This document shows positions 35,941-45,772 of a stretch of DNA of 64,000 bases, piece after piece (positions within the stretch are counted from its first letter, which is position 1; each line of letters begins with the position of its first letter). The DNA comes from Euglena gracilis. Its lineage: Eukaryota > Euglenida > Euglenophyceae > Euglenales. The notes beneath the pieces were generated by a model. It searched no databases, was not told the origin of the DNA, and saw only the letters and a program-made list of their open reading frames with translations. Location: NCBI GenBank assembly GCA_039621445.1, contig CP154956.1, positions 78,488,474 through 78,552,473 of the forward strand. Reading direction: 5' to 3'. A program made the position numbers and the translations under genes.

Positions 35941-36606
35941 TGTTCACCTCGGTACACTGGACACATGGCAATGGAATGGGAGAGCCAATTGAGTGGCAGT
36001 CAAGTACCTCCAGAGCCGGCATGCCCCCACCCACATATTGCCCCCAACGGAATGCCGCACGAACAGACTGGATTATCCGAGGAGGGAATGGGAGGTTCAA
36101 CCAGCAGCTTTCCCCCCTTTTTTTATATGGATGCTTTTTTTAGGTCAAAACTTTCATTCGGCATCAATGGTGCCGAGTGATTTTCTCAACTTTTGTAAAC
36201 GGATTTTTCTTTCTGCAGTGCCATTGTGGGGGGGGGGGACAGGGTGTTGCTTAAGCCGGAGGGAGAGGGCTGGCCGAGCCCCCCTGTCCCTCCGTCTACA
36301 GGGGTCCCCCGCTTGGACTAGGCCTGGCTGGGGGTCAAACCGGCTACCAAAGAACCGAATCTGCACAAAATGCCCCCAAAAACTGCCATTGGAGGAAAAT
36401 CCATTTTTTTTTGGCCCCAAATTCGCCTTTCCAGCCCTGGGTCGAGGAGGTTGCTACGTGACAATCTGGGGGGGGGGGTCGTCCCCCCTCCCTGCCCTGG
36501 GAGGTCACCAAGTGACTCCCTGGGCGACCTCGCCTGGTTGGGGGGGGGTTGGGCTTGTTCGGGCAGCCACACCGATGCACCTGGACCTTCCCCCTTCGCC
36601 AGGTGG
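35941..36606. other. no gene recognised
   Basis: Contains several C/G runs. Frames such as that at 36154-36580 follow G-run repeats and have no recognisable motif. Confidence 0.4.
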
Positions 36607-36614
36607 GTCCGAAC

Positions 36615-36910
36615 CAGGCAGTTTTTTAGTCGGGTGCCGACCCCACCCTGGGGGGGGGGGTGCCTGCCTGGGCAGGCACTCCAAGGCACTCCCGATCCGA
36701 TCCCCCCGGGAGGGGGGGGGGCACACGGCCAAAAGTGCCGAAAGCGCCGAAGGCGCCGGGGAGCCAAAAATGGCTTATTTTCAAAGGAATGTGCCTGGGC
36801 ACAGGCCAAAATCTGACCCCCCCCCCCGGGGGGTAGTGCCTGCATGGGCAGGCACCCCAAGGCACTCTGGACCCCCCTCTCCCCCCCGGGGTGGTTAAAA
36901 AAACAGCCTG
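36615..36910. mobile_element. S-type element 2, hAT-like
   Basis: The ends are CAGGCAGTTTTTTAG and AAAAAAACAGCCTG, flanked by GTCCGAAC and GTCCGAAT (7 of 8 equal). The module GTGCCTGCCTGGGCAGGCAC, then TCCAAGGCACTC is at the left and GTGCCTGCATGGGCAGGCAC at the right. The core has AAAGCGCCGAAGGCGCCGGG. Confidence 0.85.
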
Positions 36911-36923
36911 GTCCGAATTCAGC

Positions 36924-37094
36924 CTGGCGGTGACCTGGAGCAGTTTGCCCCGGGGCGGGTGGCACACGACGTGGTCATCGCCATCTTTACGGGGGAGGAC
37001 GATGGCGGGTACAAGTCGCCCAGGCCCCGGTGGATGGCGGGAACCCACCCGCCAGAAGCGTTTTGCCCGAAGAATTGGATGATGTGCCACCGCA
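36924..37094 (+). CDS. isolated exon, possibly glycosyltransferase-like
   Basis: After acceptor CGAATTCAG the frame reads GDLEQFAPGRVAHDVVIAIF, then TGEDDGGYKSPRPRWMAGTH. A strand-like DVVIAIFTGEDD followed by a basic RxRWM resembles the start of fringe/GT31-type domains, but this is only a resemblance. The acceptor lies 5 bases after the target duplication of S element 2. A minus-strand frame over the same DNA with CAG|GTCACC is a competing reading. Confidence 0.35.
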
Positions 37095-37813
37095 CTCGGA
37101 CAGCACCAACTCCGGACGGCATGCCGGTTCAATCTCATCGATCTTAGGCAGCCGATCTTGCACTCAAGCTTTTTTTTTGGGTGTTCCTGTGCATATTTGC
37201 GCGAAGGAAAATTAATTCAGGCAGCCTCATGCCACTGGGACCCCCGGGGGGTCCCAGTAGCATGATGGGGGGTTTTTTCAACCCCTCCTTGTCATACAAG
37301 TGGAACGTGTTATTCCTTCCGCCGGGAATTTTTGGCCCATCACAGGGATTTTGGGGTTAGGGTTAGCGTATGGTCAGGGGTGTTAAGAGTTTTAGGCCTC
37401 AGAATTAGACTCAAATTTTGCCTCAATTTTGGCCCGATTTCGGCCCAAAGCCGTGACCTTAATCCCATCCCCATCAATCCCCATCAATGACCCCAGTTTT
37501 CCAAACTGGGGTCACAAACAGAGCTGCTAAAAACGGTGAATCGGGGGGGGGGGGGTCCAGGAAACCCCTCAGACCACGCGTACTCGCTCGTCGCTTAAGC
37601 GAATCCAATCACAGTCCACCCAACTGACATACTACTGGGATCCCGGAGGGTCTCAGTATGAGGTTGCCGAGCTTTTTTGGGGGGTTGAGCATTTTTTTTC
37701 ACATTGCCGAGTGCGCACCGGCCCTTCACGTGTGCATCTGCATTTCGGGGGGTGAAACCCGAGGGAAAGGCCACAATTTGATAAATTTGATGTTTTTGAC
37801 CCCCCAAAGCATG
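37095..37813. other. no exon; carries a solo GGCGGC/CTCGCAC element end
   Basis: 37144 onward reads TTAGGCAGCCGATCTTGCAC, then TCAAGCTTTTTTTTTGGG, the end sequence of the family at 54474 and 59683. Its partner end was not found. Confidence 0.5.
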
Positions 37814-37821
37814 GTGCCGAG

Positions 37822-38108
37822 CAGGCTGTTTTCTAAAATGGTGCCGACCCCACCCCCCTGGGGGGGTGACTGCCTGGGCAGGCACTCCAAGGCACTTCCG
37901 ATCCGACCCCCTCCCCGGGGGGGGCTAGGGCACACAGCCAAAAGTGCCTTAGCACAGACCTCGACGCTGAAGGCGCCGGGGAGCCTAAAATGAACTATTT
38001 TCAAAGGGGTACAGACCGAAATACGACCCCCCCCCCCGGGGTGGGCAGGCACCCCAAGGCACTCCGGACCCCCCCTCCCCCCCGGGGTTGGTTAAAAAAA
38101 ACAGCCTG
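37822..38108. mobile_element. S-type element 3, hAT-like with exact 8-bp duplication
   Basis: The ends are CAGGCTGTTTTCTAA and TTAAAAAAAACAGCCTG. It is flanked by GTGCCGAG at 37814-37821 and 38109-38116. Shares GGGCAGGCACTCCAAGGCAC and CTGAAGGCGCCGGGGAGCC with the other S copies. Confidence 0.9.
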
Positions 38109-38116
38109 GTGCCGAG

Positions 38117-39308
38117 TTGTGAATCCCCTGGTTGACCCCCAGGAAATGAGAAATTCGCCCAAAACCTCCCAGTGTCTGTTACGCAAAGGATTTCACTGTA
38201 AAACCAACCAATAGCCCCCTCTGTCAGCCTTTTTGGAGCTGAAAGACAAATGGTATGAAGTTGAAAATATGAAATGATATTTTTATCCTGCATTCTTTTA
38301 CCTCTGGACCATAGAGATGCATTTAACCCCCCCCCCCAATATAAGCAACTGATTTTTTATATTTGTGTTTCTGAAAATTGGCTCCAGGAGTTGCTTATAT
38401 TTGTAATTCGCTGATTACTGCCCGTTTTTTTTTGGGGACGTTTTAATAAAACTTCCTTCATATTGTCCAGCAAGGGGTTGCTTATATTTGCTTATATTTG
38501 AGTGTCGGTTGTCGGCCAAAGGGTTGCTTCCGTTCTGGGGTTACTTACAGAATGCAGTTGCTCATATTTGGGGGGATGGGTGGTTGGGTCTGGGGCCGGA
38601 CCCTCTTGGTGGGGGAGGTCCCAGGCTTAAGGCCCGAGTTTTGGTTTCGGCATGAAGCGCCAAGAATTTTTTGGAACTGCCCTTAGACGAGATGACTTTT
38701 GCGGGGGGGGGGGGGCATCCCCCCAGGGGGAGTCCCGCATCAGGCTGGGTGGGTGGGTGGGGACCCCTCTGGGGTCTTAAAGCCTGGTTGGATCCCCTCC
38801 TCCGGGTGGTCGCCATGGGTCAGATTTTGGCCTGGCCAAAGGCCAGGCTGGAAAAGATTGTCAAGGGATTTTGGCTGAATTTTGGGTGGGTGGGTGAGTA
38901 GTGCCCCCCCCCCCGGGTTGTGGGTGGATGGGTCGGAAAAATGGGTGGGTGGGTTTGGGCCTGGGGAAAAGTGCCCCGCCAGGGGGTCACTAAGCGAATC
39001 TCTGCGCTGGAACCCCTCCTCAAAAACATTGTTGTTTTGGGGGGGTCGGGCTCAGTCAGGACTCGCCCAACCTTCCAAGGGTGCTCTGGATCGACCCCAG
39101 GGGTATACCAGGAACCCCAAAGCAGGAAAGTTTTCTTATGTTAAATTCTTACGACATTCCGACCTGGAAAGTTTTTGCGTTTTGGCAAAGCTTCCTCAAA
39201 CAGAACTCAAAATTTCATGTTTTGTCCATTTTGGGATGCAAATTTATTTCGGCCCAGCACTTGGCTCCAGGCAGAAAGTTGCTTGTTGTTGTTTTGGGAT
39301 GCCATTGT
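38117..39308. repeat. repeat-rich interval with inverted relative of 6841-7107
   Basis: 38571-38990 holds GGGTGGGTGG modules at both sides and a TTTTGGCCTGGCCAAAGGCC palindrome. 38335-38560 repeats GTTGCTTATATTTG and TTGCTTATATT several times, possibly another degraded end-phrase element. Confidence 0.5.
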
Positions 39309-39580
39309 TTAACCCCCCCACTTGTAAACCCCCCCAGAGTATATAGTTGATGGGCCATGAAGGACCGTTTTTAAGTCCAGGGAAGGTTGTGGAATTCGGC
39401 CTCCTAAAATGACCCCAAATCGGAGTTTTTGGCAAATATGTGAGAAATGACGTTTTGATCATGGTCACAGAAAAATTGCAAATAAAAAATCAGTTTCAGG
39501 GGTTTTTTTTACGGCCAGAAAAATTGTTCCCAGTGGTTGGTTCGTCGGCCTGAAGGGGGTTTATGAGTTCTGGAAGGGGG
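39309..39580. mobile_element. decayed R-type element
   Basis: TTTAACCCCCCCACTTGTAAACC at the left, GGTTGGTTCGTCGGCCTGAA and GGGGGTTTATGAGTTC at the right; core GACCCCAAATCGGAGTTTTTGGC. It resembles 33955-34331 with many changes. Confidence 0.5.
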
Positions 39581-40223
39581 TCTCCTCCCCCTGTGACCGT
39601 TCCCTGGTGGTTCTTTGCGCAATTGTGCTGAGGTTTGGGTGCCAATTCCTAAATAGGTGCCATTTTTGTGTCCCCGAACGCAGAGGCTTTTAAGTCAGTA
39701 AAAGCACATCAATTCGCAGGAAATGCACTGCACCAGGTGCAAATCATCTTTCGAGCTGAAACCTTGAGTTGTCGTTTTTTATCCTGTTTTTTCAGGAGTA
39801 TTAAAATGGCAAGATTTGCAATCACATAGTCACTGGCTGACCTGACCCACCCCCCCCCCCGTTTTTTTTTGAGTGACTGACTGGTTTTGGCCCCGACCAT
39901 CACTGGGGGGGCCAGCAAAAAAAATTGAAGAAGTTACTCGGCGCCGAAGGCGGCGGGAAGCTTTTTTTGGCCGTTTGTTTTCCATGTTTGTGTCAATTTT
40001 CCTTTGGGTTCAGGGTGGCCGACCCCACCCCCCCCCCCCCCAGGGGGGGGTAGGTGACTCACTGGGTTTCCAAAAAAGTGATTGACTAGTTTTGGGAAGA
40101 CTGGAGTCACCCCCCACCCCTGGGAGTTTGTTAAAAAAAATGTATCGTATGTATCACATATTGTATCCAACTGGCTGATAGGCAGTTTCATTCAATTTGG
40201 AGGCGGCAAGGATGGTGGAGAAT
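39581..40223. other. no exon; remains of a C-run element
   Basis: 39840-40130 has GGCGCCGAAGGCGGCGGG, a C/G run and AGTGACTGACTGGTTTTGG versus AGTGATTGACTAGTTTTGGG at its two sides, suggesting another direct-module element. Ends not resolved. Confidence 0.4.
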
Positions 40224-40371
40224 GATTGACAACTGGCAAAAATGCACTAAAACAGCCCAAAGCTGCAGGCAATTAAGCTGCAAGCTGTCCAAAGTGACCA
40301 AAATTGTCCGGAAAAAAAGTTCTGAGGTGCTACCACCATCATTCCAGTGCGAACTGCTGCTTTTTTGCAAG
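40224..40371 (+). CDS. possible first exon, basic protein
   Basis: An ATG-started frame MIDNWQKCTKTAQSCRQLSC, then KLSKVTKIVRKKSSEVLPPS, ends TGCAAG|GTGTAT. Whether it belongs to the Cys-rich exons at 42.1-42.6 kb is unknown. Weak candidate. Confidence 0.25.
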
Positions 40372-42134
40372 GTGTATGTCAAACTGGACATTTTCGGGTC
40401 GCAAAAATAATCAAAAAGAGTCGCGAATGGAATCAAGCGCCGTCAGCACAAATCTGTGGGAAACCGTGGAGTGAGGCATTGGGTGGACACAGAGGGTGGG
40501 AAGGCGACTTTGGGGCGGGGCCCAACTTTTCTGCGACCTTCCACCGGCCTGCCTCTGCCTCGGCTGAACACTGGCTTGGCCTTCTCTGGACAAAGGCGTG
40601 GCAGCGGCAAAAGGGTTTCGGATGCGATCATTTTCCCAACCCTGCCTAACCCAAATTTTCTGCAACACGGAAGGCCCTTTCCGCATCGAAAACAGAGTTG
40701 ACGGTGGAATGGCATCATGAGCCAATTGTGCATTGCATGCACCTTGCCACACTTGTTTTCAAATTCTCTACATTCCTCCACCTTCTGCATTCCCAAAGCT
40801 CTTTTTTTTAAAAAAAAAAGTGCAGACGTTATCCAGATTAATGTTTGTCGTCTGTGGGTGGGTATTCCCAAGGAGGCCCAGTCGGAAAGATCCCCTAGGG
40901 GTTTCTGGGCAACTGATAAATGCCTCATTAATCCCAAATATTAATTCGTCAAAATATGCAAAAAAAATGCCAGCACCACCTAGCATCGGCCAGCGTCGCC
41001 CAGCATCATCAGAGGTGCTTGATACCCACCCAGCTTGATCCACCCCGGGATCCACACCGGAGGGACCCCCCACCCCTCAGGTCACCCTCTGACCTCCAGT
41101 GGGGGCTACGTTCAACATTAAATCCCTCCCTGCCTCTTCACCCAGACTGCTAAATGCCAGAACCGCTCCGTGCAGCACTTATGGGGATACACCACAACTA
41201 AGGTTCTGGTCAGCTTGGCGGTGGTCACAAAATTGTGAGGAGGCACAGGCGGTCGAATTTATCGCGACGGTTCCCAGGATCCAATGATGGTTTGGTTTGG
41301 TTTGATCCATTTTGGATTTATAGCTTTGGCCCTTGGGTGGGGGTTGCGATAATAACAGATGGGGGGAGTTTGATGGATTATTTGATAATTTTAAATGCAC
41401 GGTTTAAATGCACTCCGATCACTCCGTCCATGACAGTACCGACCCCCACTTATCGACGCACCGCATCCAGTCCACCCGCTGCACCGACCAGTGTCAACAT
41501 CCATCACATCGACTCCAGTATCTATACCACTCGCAAAAATGTGTGTCTCGAAGGTACCGCGAAAAAGGCGCCAACTTCGCCCGCATTGCTTGAAGACCTC
41601 CTGGAATCATTTTCCACTTCAAGAAAAGGGGTGACTCACTTCTGACTCCCTCCCCCACTGGGACTGGGGGTCTCTGACCTCCTGGTAAAACGTTGCTCCA
41701 AGCCAATGGATTTGACCAATTTTCATGCATTTCTGGTGCATTTGGCGCCTGGGTTGGTCTTTTTTTTTGCTACATTCCTGCCCGATCACCGTGGGGGGGG
41801 TTAAGGAGCCAAAAACTATTCAGTCACCCGGGAGGTCAGACACACCTTAAGCGGCGGTGTTACCGTAGGGGCACTTCAGCACCACCTACCCAAAAGCCCC
41901 CAAACCGTCCCATACCCGTCTGTGTTTGTGAGACCTCAAAATCAGAAATTTCGGGCCTTTTTTGGGAGTCCAAAAAGCAGGCCAAAAAAAGTCCTAAAAT
42001 GTGGAAATCGTGTGGGCAGTTAGCGCTGCCTAAGTTCTTTGCTGCAGATTAGCCAGAGTAGTCGGGAATTGTCGGGTTTTGTCAGGATTTTTCGGTTGCT
42101 CACTTCCAGAAAGCCAGAATAATGGGCCAGGATT
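40372..42134. other. no confident exon
   Basis: Low in repeats compared with its surroundings. Open frames at 40456-40698 and 41420-41643 have unbiased codon use and no recognised motif. Confidence 0.35.
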
Positions 42135-42333
42135 TTGTCCGAGTTTGTGAAATTTTTCTGGGATTTGCATGAGGTGCTTGCTCAGGATGGGGTTCCTCCA
42201 GCCCATGTCCGAAATCCAAGTGAACCATCGCCAGGGAGAAGGCCCAACCCCAAATCGTATTTTCAGCGTCGGGATGGTATCCGCAAAACGTGGAAGGCAG
42301 TGGAGGCAGTGGAGGCCAACATCACCAAACAGG
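42135..42333 (+). CDS. exon upstream of the Cys-rich exon
   Basis: The frame SEFVKFFWDLHEVLAQDGVP, then SYFQRRDGIRKTWKAVEAVE and ANITKQ, ends at CAGG|GTGGGT. It is rich in charged and aromatic residues but the family is unrecognised. The split codon does not join in phase with the next exon, so an exon may be missing between them. Confidence 0.35.
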
Positions 42334-42505
42334 GTGGGTGCATTGGTCCCTTTCCTCTCGCAACCATGGCTCCAATCCTCTGGGGCAATTTATCGCAACG
42401 CAAACTACGAAGAACAGAAACAGCCACGTTTTTTCAGTGCACACCTTAAATTTCCACTATGTGTACTTTCTGTTTATGCGGGCGCGTTTTTTTTTGATTT
42501 CCCAG

Positions 42506-42596
42506 CCCTTTTGCAAGGTCTGCTTGGTGCACGGTTGCCACAAGCTGCAGTTGAAGTTTGAGGGTATTCCAAGGGATCGTTGTGGTGCTAGGGGAG
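42506..42596 (+). CDS. Cys-rich exon resembling the pre-SET segment of E(z)
   Basis: The strong acceptor TTTTGATTTCCCAG opens the frame PFCKVCLVHGCHKLQLKFEG, then IPRDRCGARGG. In E(z)/CLF proteins (PRC2 histone H3K27 methyltransferases) the segment before the CXC domain reads LFCRRCxxxDCxxH...CG, which is similar. No CXC or SET exon was found on this strand before the opposing OS-9 gene at 44.1 kb, so the match is tentative. Confidence 0.4.
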
Positions 42597-44130
42597 GTTC
42601 AGGAAAGCAGTTGGTTCATGAAGGTGTTTCTTGGGCTCCTCTCAATGGTGGCATTGGCATGTGGGTAAAATGAAGGGATGCACTGTAGTACACTCCATTC
42701 CATTCATGTTTGCGTGTGTTTGGGTAACAGAAGAGAATCAAACATATTTTTACTTGAGTTTTTTGATGGCTTTTCTTTTGATGGTTTCTTCTCAGGTTGA
42801 CAAATGGTATGCACAGCATGATGCAATGCATATGAATTGTGCATTATGCACAATTCATAGTACTTATGCATTTTACAAATGAATGCATTCATTTTATTAA
42901 ACTCTTCTTCCGCACGGCATCAAGTTTGTCACCCCAGGGGAAGAGCGAACAATTTTTTTCCCAGCAGAAGCCTTTGAGGGGAAATCACCCTCCCCCTTTT
43001 TTTTTTAATCGGGGGTGATTTTCTGAAGAATCCCGCGGCCGTTGTTCCCCCAATAAAACACTCTCATTTTTTTTTTGCAATGGCATGCCAGGACGCACAC
43101 AGCAATAGCGTTTTTCATATTTAATTAGTTGATTATCGTGCCACTGGATATTTCCGGATCATTTCATTCATATCGCCATGATAGCCACTGGGAACAGCTG
43201 TGGTCCAGAGTGTGATCCTAGGGAGGGGTTCTTAAGCTGGCGGGTTGCCAACCCCCACAGGAAGGGTCCAGCCAGCCCCCTTCATTGGGCATCCCTCTTA
43301 AGGATCACACCTCCAAACTTTGGTTGCAAAGTCCCAACCCAGCTTGGAGCTGGATTTTTTTTGCTTTGTTCTGGGTACCTGGGCCCAGCCTGGCATCCAG
43401 CTGGACCCCCCCCCTCTTTCCACGGGGCTGTGGCTGGAAGGGGTCCTCAGGCCCTGATACGCATGGTCCCTGATGTGCACTGGTAGGGTTTCTGCCGCGC
43501 ATGACACCCACCCCAGGGGTTTTTTTTAGTCGTGGACCCTCGCGGGGCGAGGGTGGGTGGATCCGACCGAGCCCCCCCCCCCCCCCCGGGGTCCCCCCCG
43601 GAGGGGGGTGGGATATGCTTTTTGGCGCCGAATGCGCCGAAATTTTTTGAAAAAGTGCTGTTTTTAGCACTTTTCGCGATTTTCGGCCATTTTTTTTGTG
43701 GGTCCCCCGGGACCCCCCCCCCCCCAGTGGGTGGGTGGGGCACCGGACCCCCCCTCCCCCCTGGTCTTAAGAAAATCCTTGCCCCCCCCCCCACTTTCTT
43801 TGACTCCCCTGCTGGGCCCACATTCTTCCTACTCTCTGATTACAACCTGACCGACTTTCTGCGACAAGAGCATGCAATTGTTTATCGTTGCACCAAATGG
43901 GGGCCTTGGCTGACCTTTTTTTGTTTTTTTGACCACCTCCTCAAAACTCACGAGGTCCCCCTGGTATGGTGAGTTTCCTGGCTATTTTTTTTTAAGTTTC
44001 CCCGTTTGTGACATTGAGGGGAGGCGCCAGAAAACATTCATGCCTTTTCATTGCCCCGGCATCCGACTTGTGGCAGAAACGCTCCACGCCAAGGTTGGGT
44101 CACGTGTCGAGGAGACTCAGTGAAGGGATA
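42597..44130. other. no gene recognised; C-run element at about 43500-43790
   Basis: 43500-43790 shows GGTGGGTGG modules around a GGCGCCGAATGCGCCG hairpin and AAAAAGTGCT-GTTTTTAGCACTTTT, the layout of the mini-elements. The rest carries no recognised feature. Confidence 0.4.
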
Positions 44131-44300
44131 TCAGTTTCTTCTTCTTTTCTTGCTGGCATACTTTGGAAGCGCACGCCGCCTTTGGAGGCACGGCACCCCA
44201 CACACCCCGGGCACCTCCTCCACGACGTCGGCGCCGAGGTCGGGGGCGGCGGCGTCGCTGTAGCAGTCGATGGCGGCGCTGCGGGGCACGACCCCGGCCC
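44131..44300 (-). CDS. OS-9-like candidate last exon
   Basis: The frame [20 protein letters not shown], then [20 protein letters not shown], ends KKRRRN-stop (TGA at 44133-44131). GC3-rich and in the right place. The basic tail is not a typical KDEL-type ER retrieval signal, and the 5' border was not found. Confidence 0.35.
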
Positions 44301-45503
44301 GGCGGCGGGCGGCTGGAGGGCACGCCCCGGCGCCAGGGACCGCCCGTGCCGGGCGGGGAAGGTGGCCGTGGGTCAGCGGGGAACGGTTGGGCTGGGGTCA
44401 GCCGGGGTGGGGCGGGGGGGGGGGGTCTGAGCCGTGTTTCAATTGGCGTTTTTTTGGAAACAATTCCAGACAATCGGATTTAACTAAAAATATAAAAATT
44501 TCTGTGTCTCATCCCATTCAGCTCAAAATTAAGTTTTTTGAAAAACCGCACTCGCATTTGGTGAGCTGTCCTCCACCCTCTCTGGGCTCTTCTTGACTGC
44601 CTCTTTGTCCTTGGCAACTCGTTGCCTGTGGGTGCAAATCCTTGAGCATTGGTAGAAACAGAACGTTCTTCTCGGCTGGCCTCTCCAACGCCGTGGCCTG
44701 ACCGCGGGGACCACCTCGGGCCAGGAGCACAGCACCGCGGTGTGGAACACCAGCTGGTACACGCACGTGGCCCGCTCCACCACGGCGAACGACCCGTCCA
44801 GGCTGGTGTCGAACGCGCAGTGGACTTGAATCTGGGCAGGGCGGTGGGGTTTGGGCCGGCAGGCTCTTTCCAGGAATAGGTTGACTCCAATCCCCCTTTT
44901 AAAATCCTGGGGGGGGGGTCCTTAAAAAGAGGCCTCCACCCACCTACCCACCCACCCACCCAGCTCAGTGCAGGACCCCCCTCCCCCAAATCGGCCCCTC
45001 TGAGGGCATTTTCAAAAAATTTCGGCGGTTCGCGCCAAACCCATTCCCAGGCAGCCCGGGTCCCCCCCCCTCCCCCCCGGGCTTCCGACCTGCACCCCCC
45101 CGGGGTCTTCTGAGTTTAAAAAAAAAACGACTGGTTGACTCCTGCAAATCCCAAGTTACCATCTCTCCTTGAAAATGAGGTCATTCGTTGTTGTAGCTCA
45201 TATGATACACATCTGTCGAACAGAACCAATGCCGGATCATCAGTGCAGGTCAAATCAATCGCGCATTGCCCAGAGGGCGAATGGGAATGGGTGCTGCACC
45301 CTCATCCGCAGCTCTCAGTATTCATGAAAAGCCAAGGAAGAGACAGCCGGCAGCACACCTCGATCTCCCGCCGCCCACCCGTTAAGTCACACGCCGTGCC
45401 ATCGTAGAACACAGTACGGTAGTATGGGTCCGGCGTGGTGTGGCTCAACCCAGCAGCGAACTCCCACCCAGGCTGAATTTTAAAGCGAGGCCACCCCACC
45501 TCC

Positions 45504-45598
<95 letters not shown>

Positions 45599-45725
45599 CA
45601 GGAACTCCGACCCAGGCTGAATTTTAAAGTGAGGCCACCCCACCTCCAGGTGTGTGTGTGTGTGTGTGTGTGTGTGGATGTGGGTGGGTGAGTGGGTGGG
45701 TGGGTGTGGGTGTGGGTGTGCGTGC

Positions 45726-45772
<47 letters not shown>

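Noticed and set aside
36626-37138. Minus-strand frame with LVPAIVLPRKDGDDHVVCHP and donor CAG|GTCACC
   Set aside because: It competes with the plus-strand exon at 36924. GC at third positions is higher in the plus frame, and neither has a confirmed family, so only the plus reading was listed, at low confidence.
37355-37370. GGGTTAGGGTTAG, resembling telomere repeats
   Set aside because: Only two units; similar lone GGGTTAGG words at 18600 and 21785 do not form arrays.
40443-40937. 164-codon minus-strand frame
   Set aside because: No splice sites, no motif and unbiased third-position use.
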